DNA of 8,105 nucleotides from Desulfobacterales bacterium. Its GTDB lineage: Bacteria > Desulfobacterota > Desulfobacteria > Desulfobacterales > SpSt-501. The notes under the pieces were generated by a model. The model did not search any database. It worked only from the letters and a program-made list of their open reading frames with translations, and was not told where the DNA came from. This document shows positions 1 through 6,265 of the stretch, one piece after another. The position numbers were made by a program, and so were the translations under genes. The first letter of the stretch is position 1; every line of letters starts with the position of its first letter. The stretch covers positions 1 through 8,105 of the forward strand of contig JALOOS010000074.1 of assembly GCA_025454275.1 (NCBI GenBank), written 5' to 3'.

Positions 1-1074
1 GAGCTCGAATTCCTTCATGGTCCGGAAGCCCTTCAGGAGGATCGACTCGCCGGTTAGGGTGCCGGCCTTGTCGGCCCGCTTCATCGCTTCCCAGAGACCC
101 AGGACGTTCGACCAGGCCTGGACCGTGCGGCTCAGGCGCTTTTCCTGGGGTACGCCGGGGTTGAACTTCTTGGCGTACTCGACCACCTTGGGCATCATGG
201 GGATGCCGGGCTCGTTGAAGAAGGCGTTGACGGTAGCCGCCATGGCACCCTCGGCCGCTTTATCGGCCAGCCGCGGCAGGTTTTCGTCGAAGCCCCAGAG
301 GTTGATGATGTGGTCCGCCCCCAGGCCCAGGGCATAGGCGTCGCGCATGGTGGCCGAGACCGACATGGTGGTGTTGCCGTGCCAGACCACGTCCGGTTTG
401 AAGTCCTTGAGGGAAAGGACCTGGCTCTTGGCGTCGACCGCGAAGAGCGATACGTCCTGGTCCGGGCCGATGTCGAAGCCGAGCAGCGTCGCCTGGTCCT
501 TGATGGCCTTGATCGGGGCGCTGGCGTAGGGCGATGCGAACATGAAGGAGCAGGCCATGCGGGGCTTGCGCTTGCCGAAATCGGCGTGCTTGGGCCAGCG
601 GGTGTCGAACCAGGCCGTCAGGGTGGCCCGGGCGTTGCTCGAGTAGTCGGTCGCCGCGAAGAGGTTGAAGGGGGTCTTCGCGGGGTCGGCCAGGTGGCCG
701 GAGTAGGAGGCCGAGACGTAGGGCATTTTGTCCTGGGTCACGGTCGGGGCGAGCGCCTCGGTGTCGCCGGTGCCCCAGCCCAGGACGGCCACGGCCCCCA
801 TGCGCCGGAAGAGCTTGTACTTGGTCAGGGCTTCCGGCACCCGGTAGCCGTAGTCGAACTGGACCAGCTTGATGGGCTTGCCGTTGATCCCGCCGTTGTC
901 GTTGCAGAAGTTGACCGCCTCGGCGATCCCCAGGGCGTAGTCCTTGCCCACGTCCGAGGTCGCGCCCGTCATGTCGTTGAGCGCGCCGACCACCACATCC
1001 GCCGCCGATCCGCTCGATGCGATACCGGCCGCCATCAGCACTGCCACCAGGACCATCCACGTTCTCGACTTCAT
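1..1074 (-). CDS. Liv-type ABC transporter periplasmic solute-binding protein (3' end outside window)
   Basis: An open frame of 358 codons runs from an ATG at 1074 to the window edge without a stop, so the C-terminus is missing. Residues 1-24/25 form a classical Sec signal peptide (MKSR, a hydrophobic stretch, then GSAA before DVVVG), so the mature protein should be periplasmic. The body has hallmarks of type I periplasmic binding proteins of the LivJ/LivK kind: a start like VVVGALNDMTG, then NDNGGINGKPIKL near residues 58-70, and a region VVWHGN in the middle. An AGGAGG-like ribosome binding site lies at 1081-1086, 5-6 nt before the ATG. It is the last gene seen of the operon, 71 nt after livM. 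The family binds branched-chain amino acids, amides, aromatic acids and other small organic compounds; the neighbouring acyl-CoA ligase makes an organic acid likely here, but that is inference. Confidence 0.93.
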   Translation of the reverse strand, partial: MKSRTWMVLVAVLMAAGIASSGSAADVVVGALNDMTGATSDVGKDYALGIAEAVNFCNDNGGINGKPIKLVQFDYGYRVPEALTKYKLFRRMGAVAVLGWGTGDTEALAPTVTQDKMPYVSASYSGHLADPAKTPFNLFAATDYSSNARATLTAWFDTRWPKHADFGKRKPRMACSFMFASPYASAPIKAIKDQATLLGFDIGPDQDVSLFAVDAKSQVLSLKDFKPDVVWHGNTTMSVSATMRDAYALGLGADHIINLWGFDENLPRLADKAAEGAMAATVNAFFNEPGIPMMPKVVEYAKKFNPGVPQEKRLSRTVQAWSNVLGLWEAMKRADKAGTLTGESILLKGFRTMKEFEL

Positions 1075-1131
1075 GCTGCCCTCCTTTCGATTGAAGAAAG
1101 GGTTTGACGCAACCTGTTGGGCGGTTGGCTC

Positions 1132-1147
1132 AGGAACCCGCGTTCCT
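1132..1147 (-). other. Small hairpin overlapping the livM stop codon
   Basis: A 6-bp inverted repeat (AGGAAC / GTTCCT) with a 4-nt loop at 1138-1141 overlaps the livM TAG. No U-tract follows it in the transcript, so it is not an intrinsic terminator. It could act as a processing or stabilising structure between livM and the binding-protein gene, or be chance. The rest of the 71-nt gap shows only the ribosome binding site of the downstream gene. Confidence 0.3.
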
Positions 1148-2246
1148 AATACGAAAAAGGCCACAGGTTGAAATAGTTCTTGGTCTGCCACCAACGGTAG
1201 GCCAGCCCGTTCGGCTCGAAGATCATGAAGGCGCAGATGGCCAGGCCGAAGGCGGCCTCCTTGATGAAAAGAAAATCCATCAGCAGCTTGGGGTAGCTCG
1301 CGGCGAGGGGGATCACCGCCATCTGCAGGAGCTCCATGACCACCACCATGAAGATCGACCCGAAGATGGTGCCGTGGATCGAGCCCACCCCGCCGATCAG
1401 GATGACGCCCACCAGCCACAGCGACCAGAACCAGGGGAAGTGCTCCGGGCTGATGGCCGCGAGGTTGCTGATCCAGAAGGCGCCCGCCACCCCGCCGATG
1501 AAGCCGGCGACGAAGAAGGCGATCAGCTTGTATTGCACGACGTTGATCCCCATCACCTCGGCCGAGATGTCGTTGTCGCGGATGGCCACCCAGGCCCGGC
1601 CGACCCGCGAGCGCAGGAGGTTCACGACCGCGGCCACGAGCACGATCACGAGGACCAGCATCATGAAGTAGACTTTGAGGTCGCTGTCGATCACCCAGGG
1701 GCCGATCTTGATGGTACCGACCGGCAGCGAAAAGGCCTGGCCGCGGCCGCCGATCTGGCTGATGTACTGGGTGATGATGAAGTCCACGGTGACGAACTGG
1801 GCGGCCATCGAGGTCAGGATCAGGTAGAACCCCTTGACCTTGGCCGAGGGCAGCCCGAAGAGGACGCACCAGACCCCCGCGATGAGGGCGGCGATGAAGA
1901 TGCTGATCGGGTACGCCAGCCCCGCGTCGATGAGCAGCCTCGGCCAGGGGAACTCGAGGATCAAAAGGGTGCTCGTGTAGGCCCCCACGGCCAGGAAGGC
2001 CGCATGGCCGAGCGTCACCTGCCCGCAGAAGCCGATCAGAAGCTGCACCCCCAGGGCGCCGAGGATGGTGTAGCCCACCTGGTTGCAGACGGAGAGCCAG
2101 TACTCGTCGGCCACGAGCGGGATCCCGATGAACAGCACCAGCATGAGCAGGACCATCTTGGTCTTGATGAACCGGGTCTGCCACCAGGCGTGGTCTTCGC
2201 GGTAGTTCTCGTGGTACTCCCCGCAGGGCAAAAACGTGGTCGACAT
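1146..2246 (-). CDS. livM: Liv-type ABC transporter permease, LivM family
   Basis: A 366-aa polytopic inner-membrane protein of the BPD_transp_2 (LivM) type. A hydrophilic N-terminus of about 30 residues precedes many hydrophobic segments. Family marks are GFCGQVTLGHAAFLAVGAY near residues 72-90, the cytoplasmic coupling loop GRAWVAIRDNDISAEVMGI near 216-234, the glycine-rich segment GGVGSIHGTIFG near 285-296, and the C-terminal FEPNGLAYRWW near 343-353. It should form the transmembrane channel with the LivH-type permease encoded upstream. The start ATG at 2246 is preceded by GGAG at 2254-2257 with 7 nt spacing, and both sit in a perfect hairpin (see 2245-2267). Unlike the tightly packed upstream genes, it follows livH after a 183-nt AT-rich gap. 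The exact substrate cannot be deduced; the symbol denotes family membership only. Confidence 0.95.
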   Translation of the reverse strand: MSTTFLPCGEYHENYREDHAWWQTRFIKTKMVLLMLVLFIGIPLVADEYWLSVCNQVGYTILGALGVQLLIGFCGQVTLGHAAFLAVGAYTSTLLILEFPWPRLLIDAGLAYPISIFIAALIAGVWCVLFGLPSAKVKGFYLILTSMAAQFVTVDFIITQYISQIGGRGQAFSLPVGTIKIGPWVIDSDLKVYFMMLVLVIVLVAAVVNLLRSRVGRAWVAIRDNDISAEVMGINVVQYKLIAFFVAGFIGGVAGAFWISNLAAISPEHFPWFWSLWLVGVILIGGVGSIHGTIFGSIFMVVVMELLQMAVIPLAASYPKLLMDFLFIKEAAFGLAICAFMIFEPNGLAYRWWQTKNYFNLWPFSY

Positions 2247-2267
2247 AAAATTACTCCGTAATTTTAT
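2245..2267 (-). promoter_or_regulatory. Perfect AT-rich hairpin enclosing the livM ribosome binding site and start codon
   Basis: Arms 2245-2254 and 2258-2267 are perfectly complementary over 10 bp, with a 3-nt spacer at 2255-2257. In the minus-strand RNA the arms read AUAAAAUUAC and GUAAUUUUAU, with GGA in the loop. The livM Shine-Dalgarno GGAG (2257 to 2254) occupies the loop and the closing G, and the first two bases of the AUG pair at the base of the stem. Such an arrangement could control translation initiation, or in DNA form serve as an operator. The palindrome is seen directly; any regulatory role is inference. Confidence 0.6.
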
Positions 2268-2269
2268 CG

Positions 2270-2299
2270 ATTAAATGTGGATATCTATAGTCCTGTCGA
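2270..2299 (-). promoter_or_regulatory. Possible sigma70-type promoter upstream of livM
   Basis: On the minus strand, TCGACA (2299-2294) and TTTAAT (2275-2270) are separated by 18 nt, each matching 5 of 6 consensus bases. The predicted start point would fall around 2263, within the 5' arm of the livM hairpin, leaving a leader under 20 nt. An alternative weaker pair, TTGTAA and TATAGA, lies slightly upstream. Chance matches are common in AT-rich DNA, so this is a candidate only. Confidence 0.35.
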
Positions 2300-2301
2300 A
2301 A

Positions 2302-2420
2302 CCATCCTTACAATTTTAGGCATTATAGGCATTCTGGATTCTAGGCATTCTCTCCTGTTAACCCAGCGCCCCCCATCCTTCAACTTTAGTCACTTTAGTC
2401 ACTTTCAACTTTAGTCACTT
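2302..2420. repeat. Two diverged copies of a ~48-bp unit with internal 9-mer repeats
   Basis: Copy 1 (2302-2350) and copy 2 (2373-2420) both begin CCATCCTT followed by CAA and align at an offset of 70-71 nt with roughly 70% identity, the differences being mainly T/C and G/T. Each is built of short elements. Copy 1 has TTTAGGCAT, TATAGGCAT, TCTGGAT, TCTAGGCAT; copy 2 has TTTAGTCAC, TTTAGTCAC, TTTCAAC, TTTAGTCAC. This gives the same 9-9-7-9 layout in both (TAG at 2317, 2326, 2342 and at 2387, 2396, 2412). The unit lies in the noncoding gap between livH and livM and has no CRISPR-like spacers. Its function is unknown; it may be a dispersed intergenic repeat of the genome. Confidence 0.7.
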
Positions 2421-2429
2421 TTCTCTTCT

Positions 2430-3314
2430 CTATACCCGCTCGATCCGCTCCCAGCCCCAGATCCCGTAGGGCTTCCAGAGCAGGAAGACCACCATGAAGG
2501 CGAAGGGGGCGATCTCCTTCACCCCGCCCGGGAAGTACTGGTCGAGGTAGGCCCCGCAGAAGTTCTGGAGCACCCCGATGATGATTCCGCCCAGGATCGC
2601 CCCCGGCACCGAGTTCAACCCCCCCAGCACCACCACCGGCAGGACCAGCAGGCCCAGATAGGCGACCGAGATGTTCAACCCGTTGATGTTGCCGAGGAGC
2701 GTGCCGCCCACCCCGGCCGCCATGAAGGCGATGGCCCAGGCCGCGGCGTAGACGAAGCGCGCGCTCACCCCGAGGGAGAGGGCGGCCATCTCGTCGTCGG
2801 CGGTGGCCTGCATGGCGAGCCCCCAGCGGGTGTATTTGAAGAAGCAGACGAAGATCACGAGCAGGATGATGGCGGCGACGAAGCTCCAGAGGTAGACGCT
2901 GCCGATCACGAGCGGCCCGATCCGGATCGGCTCGATCGAGAAGACCGGCGGGGTGAAGGCCCGGGTGTCGGTGCCCCAGAGGAACTCGAGGGTCCCCTTG
3001 AAAAAGAAGGAGAGCCCCACGGTCACCATGATGACCGTCAGCACCGGCTCGCCGATCAGCCGGTCGAGGAAGATCCGCTCGGTTAAAATCCCCAGGATGA
3101 AGCCGATGATGAGGGAAAAGAGGAGCGAAAGCAGAAAGGGCACCCCCATGGAGTAGAAGCTCAGGGTCACATAGGCGCCGATCAGGGTCATCTCGCCCAT
3201 GGCGAGGTTCAACACCCCCGAGCACTTGTAGATCAGCACCCAGCCCAGGGCCACCAGGGCGTAAATCCCGCCCACCATGATCCCGGTGGTCAAGGTCATC
3301 AGAAACAGTTCCAT
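2430..3314 (-). CDS. livH: Liv-type ABC transporter permease, LivH family
   Basis: A 294-aa hydrophobic inner-membrane protein with about eight likely membrane segments, a normal length for LivH. Recognisable marks are the N-terminal GIMVGGIYALVALGWVLIY (about 11-29), the NLAMGEMTLIGAY segment (36-48), the cytoplasmic coupling loop around ATADDEMAALSLGVS (170-184), and GGLNSVPGAILGG (231-243), which is diagnostic of the BPD_transp_2 family. It should pair with LivM as the heterodimeric channel powered by the LivG-type ATPase. The ATG at 3314 is preceded by AAGGAGAGG. It begins 25 nt after the stop of the acyl-CoA ligase gene, consistent with one operon. The substrate is not determined by the permease sequence. 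Confidence 0.95.
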   Translation of the reverse strand: MELFLMTLTTGIMVGGIYALVALGWVLIYKCSGVLNLAMGEMTLIGAYVTLSFYSMGVPFLLSLLFSLIIGFILGILTERIFLDRLIGEPVLTVIMVTVGLSFFFKGTLEFLWGTDTRAFTPPVFSIEPIRIGPLVIGSVYLWSFVAAIILLVIFVCFFKYTRWGLAMQATADDEMAALSLGVSARFVYAAAWAIAFMAAGVGGTLLGNINGLNISVAYLGLLVLPVVVLGGLNSVPGAILGGIIIGVLQNFCGAYLDQYFPGGVKEIAPFAFMVVFLLWKPYGIWGWERIERV

Positions 3315-3339
3315 CGGTTCCTCTCCTTGCCGGCCCGCC

Positions 3340-5292
3340 TCAGGTCGTGGTGGTGACGATCTTCAGGTCGGTCACGATCCGCGACTCCCGGCCGTCCTCA
3401 TACTTGATGGTGGTATCGATGTGGACACTGGTCGCCGCGGAATAGAGCGCCTCCAATATCACCTTGTAGCGCTTCTCCACGAAGGCCCGGCGCAGCTTGC
3501 GCGTGCGGGTGAGCTCCTCGTCGTCCGGGTCGAACTCCTTGTAGAGGTTGGTGAACTTGCGGATCCGGGCCACATCCGGCAGGTCCTTGTTGGCCTGGCG
3601 GATCTGCTTCTCCACGAGATCGTAGATCTCGGGCATCTGCGAGAGCTCCTGGTAGTTCGTGTAGTTCAGCTTGCGCTCGTCGGCCCACTTGCCGACCACC
3701 GCATAATCGATGCACATGACCGCCGCGAGGTACTCCTTGCGGTCCCCCACCACCCAGGCATCCTTGATGTAGGGGCTGAACTTGAGGCGGGTCTCCAGGT
3801 ACTGGGGCGCGAAGGGCCGGCCGTCCTTCAGGGTGAAGACGTCCTTGGTGCGGTCGAAGACCACGAGGTGCCCGTCGTCGTCGATGAAGCCCTTGTCCCC
3901 GGAGTAGAGCCAGCCCTCCTTGAGGGTCTTGGCGGTCGCCTCGGGGTTCTTGTAGTAGCCCTTGAAGACCGAGGGGCTGCGGGTGAGGATCTCGCCGTCA
4001 TCGCCGATCTTCACCTCGGTGCCGGGGATGGGGTGGCCGACGGTGTCGAACTTGATGTCGGTGCTGCGGTGCACGACCGAGATCCCGGCCACCTCGGTCT
4101 GGCCGTAGATCTGCTTGAGGTTGACCCCCAGGGAGTGGAAGAAACGGAAATGGTCCGGCCCCATGGCCGCCCCGCCGGTATAGGCGTTCCTGACCCGGCT
4201 CATCCCCAGGTGGTCCTTGAGCTTCTTCTGCACCGTGGCCATGGCGATGGCATGCAGCAGCCGCCACTGGAAGGGGATCCCCTTCTTGGAAAATTTCGCG
4301 TCCGCGTAGCGGTAGCCGGCCCACGTGGCGAACTCGAAGAACTTGCGCTTGAGCCAGGTGGCATCGAGGTACTTGACCTGCACCGTGCGCACCATCTGCT
4401 CGTACATGCGCGGCGGGGCGAACATGACGTGGGGCCCGATCTCGCGGATGTTCTCCTGGGCGGTCGCCGGGTCCTCCGGGAAGTTCAGGGTGTAGCCGAT
4501 CTGAAGCCCGCAGGAGATCGACATCATCTGCTCGCCGATCCAGGCGAAGGGGAGATAGGAGACGTAGTCGTCGCTCTCCTGGCAGGGGTCGATCGTCATC
4601 AGGGAGCGGCCCATCGAGAGCATGTTGTGGTGGGAGAGCAGCGCCCCCTTGGGCAGGGCGGTGGTGCCCGAGGTGTAGAAGAGCAGGGCCGTCTCCTCCC
4701 CGTGGCCCTTCTGGATCAGCTCCTCGAAGAGGCGGGGTTTTTGCTTCTCGAGCTCGCGGCCGAGCGCCTCCACCTCCTTGAGGCTGATCAGGCAGTCCTG
4801 CTTGTAGTGGCGCAGCCCCTTGGGGTCGTCGTAGATGATCTTCTTCAGCTTGGGGCAGTCGCCGATGATGGAGAGCGCCTTGTCGACCTCCTCCTGCCCC
4901 TCCCCCACCAGGAACTTGGCGTCCGAATGGTCGATGATGTAGCGCACCTCGTCCATCAGGCAGTCCTGGAAGAGCCACACCCCGACCCCGCGGGCGCAAA
5001 GAGCGGCCATCTCGGCCATCAGCCCCTCGGGGCGGTTGTCGCCGATCATGGCGACCTTGTCGCCATCCTCAAGACCGAGCTGGATCAGTCCGAGCGCGAT
5101 GTACTTGACGTTGTCGAGGTACTCCTGCCAGGTGATGGGCCGCCAGATCCCGAACTCCTTTTCGCGCATGGCCACCCGGCCGCTGCCGTAATGGCGCGCC
5201 TTCTGGAGGAAGAGCTTGGGGATCGTGAGCTCCGCGGGGATTTCCGGTACCTGTTCGGCGGTCGCAGCAACGGTATCAGCGGCGTGTGGCAT
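3340..5292 (-). CDS. AMP-forming acyl-CoA synthetase (long-chain fatty acid-CoA ligase type)
   Basis: A 650-aa member of the ANL (AMP-binding) superfamily, which activates a carboxylic acid with ATP to an acyl-adenylate and then transfers it to CoA; likely cytosolic or membrane-associated. Numbered from the ATG at 5292, visible motifs are the phosphate-binding TSGTTALPKG (207-216), YGQTE (396-400), SGDKG (464-468) with DRTKD (480-484), and the C-terminal LTRTRKLRR (594-602), which carries the expected catalytic lysine region. Length and the IYGQTE/LTRTRKLRR pattern fit the long-chain/bubblegum-like branch better than acetyl-CoA synthetase or PaaK. A GTG five codons upstream (5307) is possible, but the ATG at 5292 has AGAGG at 5299-5303 with 6-nt spacing and is preferred. 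It overlaps livG by 17 nt, suggesting translational coupling. Chain-length or aromatic preference cannot be read from sequence alone. Confidence 0.95.
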   Translation of the reverse strand: MPHAADTVAATAEQVPEIPAELTIPKLFLQKARHYGSGRVAMREKEFGIWRPITWQEYLDNVKYIALGLIQLGLEDGDKVAMIGDNRPEGLMAEMAALCARGVGVWLFQDCLMDEVRYIIDHSDAKFLVGEGQEEVDKALSIIGDCPKLKKIIYDDPKGLRHYKQDCLISLKEVEALGRELEKQKPRLFEELIQKGHGEETALLFYTSGTTALPKGALLSHHNMLSMGRSLMTIDPCQESDDYVSYLPFAWIGEQMMSISCGLQIGYTLNFPEDPATAQENIREIGPHVMFAPPRMYEQMVRTVQVKYLDATWLKRKFFEFATWAGYRYADAKFSKKGIPFQWRLLHAIAMATVQKKLKDHLGMSRVRNAYTGGAAMGPDHFRFFHSLGVNLKQIYGQTEVAGISVVHRSTDIKFDTVGHPIPGTEVKIGDDGEILTRSPSVFKGYYKNPEATAKTLKEGWLYSGDKGFIDDDGHLVVFDRTKDVFTLKDGRPFAPQYLETRLKFSPYIKDAWVVGDRKEYLAAVMCIDYAVVGKWADERKLNYTNYQELSQMPEIYDLVEKQIRQANKDLPDVARIRKFTNLYKEFDPDDEELTRTRKLRRAFVEKRYKVILEALYSAATSVHIDTTIKYEDGRESRIVTDLKIVTTTT

Positions 5293-6097
5293 AGAGATCC
5301 TCTTCACCCAGGTAAGCCTTGATCACTTCGGGGTTGTTTTGAACTTCCTGCGGGGTGCCGTCCATGATCGTGTTGCCGAAGTTGAGCACAAAGACCCGGT
5401 GGGAGAGGTCCATGACCACCCCCATGTCGTGCTCGACCAGGACGCAGGTGATGTTCCAGCGCGGGTCCTCGTTGATGTCCAGGACGAAGCGCGCCATGTC
5501 CTCGGTCTCCTCGAGGTTGAGGCCGGCCAGGGGCTCGTCCAAGATCAGCAGGTCCGGCTTGAGCGCCAGCGCCCGGCCGAGCTCCACCCGCTTCTGCAGG
5601 CCGTAGGGCAGCATCCCGACCGGCTTGTGGCGGATGTGTTCGATCTCGAGCAGGTCGATGATCTCCTCCTCGATGAACTTGCGGTTTTCGATCTCCTCCT
5701 TGGCGGTCTTCCCCAAATAGATGGAACCGCTCAGCACCCCGGTTTTGAGGTGGATGTGGCGCCCGAGCCGGATGTTGTCGAGCACCGTCATGCCGCCGAA
5801 GACCTCCACCTTCTGAAAGGTGCGGGACATGCCGCGTGTCGCACGCTCGTGCGGCCGGAGATGGTTGACGCGCTCGCCCTTGAAATGGATCTCGCCCTTC
5901 TGGGGCCGGTAGAGGCCGCTGATGCAGTTCATCATCACGGTCTTGCCCGCCCCGTTCGGCCCGATGACCGAGTGGATCTCCCCCTTGCGCACCTTGAGGC
6001 TCGCCCCGACCAGGGCCGCCACCTTGCCGAAATACATGGAGACGTCCTTCAGCTCGAGAAGGACGTCGTTTCCCTTGGATGCGGCTGTCTCCCCCAC
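5276..6097 (-). CDS. livG: Liv-type ABC transporter ATP-binding protein, LivG family
   Basis: A 273-aa cytoplasmic ATPase with a complete nucleotide-binding domain: Walker A GPNGAGKT (46-53), Q-loop TFQK (Q95), signature region LPYGLQKRVELGRAL (163-177, the PYGLQ variant common in Liv ATPases), Walker B LLILDEP (183-189, catalytic E188), D-loop AGLN (191-194) and switch histidine in VEHDM (H223). The insertion of about 25 residues after the Q-loop (roughly 112-140) and the length favour LivG over the shorter LivF. Translation starts at a GTG at 6097 with GGGAG about 9 nt upstream; the next in-frame ATG is too far inside the domain. It is the first gene of the transport operon, behind a likely promoter at 6183-6209. 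A second ATPase (LivF) is expected but absent from the window. Confidence 0.95.
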   Translation of the reverse strand: MGETAASKGNDVLLELKDVSMYFGKVAALVGASLKVRKGEIHSVIGPNGAGKTVMMNCISGLYRPQKGEIHFKGERVNHLRPHERATRGMSRTFQKVEVFGGMTVLDNIRLGRHIHLKTGVLSGSIYLGKTAKEEIENRKFIEEEIIDLLEIEHIRHKPVGMLPYGLQKRVELGRALALKPDLLILDEPLAGLNLEETEDMARFVLDINEDPRWNITCVLVEHDMGVVMDLSHRVFVLNFGNTIMDGTPQEVQNNPEVIKAYLGEEDLYATRR

Positions 6098-6173
6098 TGG
6101 CTCGTTCTCCCTTTCTGGCGGATGCGTTCAATGACCCGCCGCGACCGGGCTTGCTGAACTAAATTCATTTCGT

Positions 6174-6197
6174 ATAGCGATTTCTATAAGATGCTAT
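6174..6197. promoter_or_regulatory. Inverted ATAGC repeat centred on the livG -10 box (candidate operator)
   Basis: ATAGC at 6174-6178 and GCTAT at 6193-6197 form a 5-bp dyad with a 14-bp centre, whose midpoint (6185.5) coincides with the centre of the predicted -10 hexamer at 6183-6188. An inner TATAG/CTATA dyad (6173-6177, 6184-6188) overlaps it. The same ATAGCG core recurs in the larger dyad at 6228-6265. This is a plausible regulator site, perhaps for the adjacent LuxR-type protein; short AT-rich dyads also arise by chance. Confidence 0.3.
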
Positions 6198-6209
6198 TTG
6201 TTTAGTCAA
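6183..6209 (-). promoter_or_regulatory. Likely promoter of the livG operon
   Basis: On the minus strand TTGACT (6209-6204, 5 of 6 matches) is followed after 15 nt by TATAGA (6188-6183, 4 of 6 matches), in an AT-rich island between two GC-rich genes. The spacing is shorter than the preferred 17 nt, which often means a weak or activator-dependent promoter. The predicted transcript would have a leader of roughly 80 nt before the livG GTG. I see no sigma54-type GG/GC element here. Confidence 0.45.
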
Positions 6210-6227
6210 CACTTTTATAGATTAGGT

Positions 6228-6265
6228 AAAATAGCGGTAAAATAGTGGTGTTCACCCGCTATTTT
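6228..6265 (-). terminator. Terminator-like dyad across the regulator stop codon
   Basis: AAAATAGCGG at 6228-6237 and CCGCTATTTT at 6256-6265 are perfect 10-bp inverted repeats with an 18-nt centre. The centre contains a smaller GGTG/CACC palindrome at 6247-6256, which competes for one base of the arm. In the minus-strand transcript the 3' arm ends in a short U-run, and the regulator's TAG is within the 5' arm. This fits a weak, A/U-flanked intrinsic terminator separating the regulator from the liv operon. The large loop and a direct repeat GGTAAAATAG (6225-6234, 6236-6245) also allow an operator interpretation. Confidence 0.45.

Noticed and set aside
1..12. GAGCTCGAATTC resembles a cloning polylinker (SacI-EcoRI), and the window ends in GTACC
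   Set aside because: On the minus strand it reads in frame as KEFEL within the binding protein, at a place where such a sequence is plausible, and the other end is CGTACC rather than a KpnI site. Natural sequence is the simpler reading.
260..1060. Minus-strand open frame within the binding-protein gene
   Set aside because: It is in a different frame from the 358-codon frame with a signal peptide and family motifs, and its Arg/Gly/Gln-rich translation is typical of a frame shadow.
1104..2261. Plus-strand open frame opposite livM
   Set aside because: The Asp/Glu/His/Gln-rich, low-complexity translation is the antisense shadow of a well-supported permease gene.
2302..2420. CRISPR array
   Set aside because: The repeats are 9-mers, almost contiguous, without regular unique spacers of about 30 nt, and no cas genes are nearby.
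2395..3225. Minus-strand frame overlapping livH and the repeats
   Set aside because: Arg/Gly/His/Pro-rich frame shadow of livH; it also reads through the noncoding repeats.
3277..5322. Long open frame on the plus strand, opposite the acyl-CoA synthetase gene
   Set aside because: Its translation is rich in Asp, Glu, His, Gly, Val and Leu without recognisable motifs, as expected for the antisense of a high-GC gene, while the minus strand encodes an intact enzyme with all motifs.
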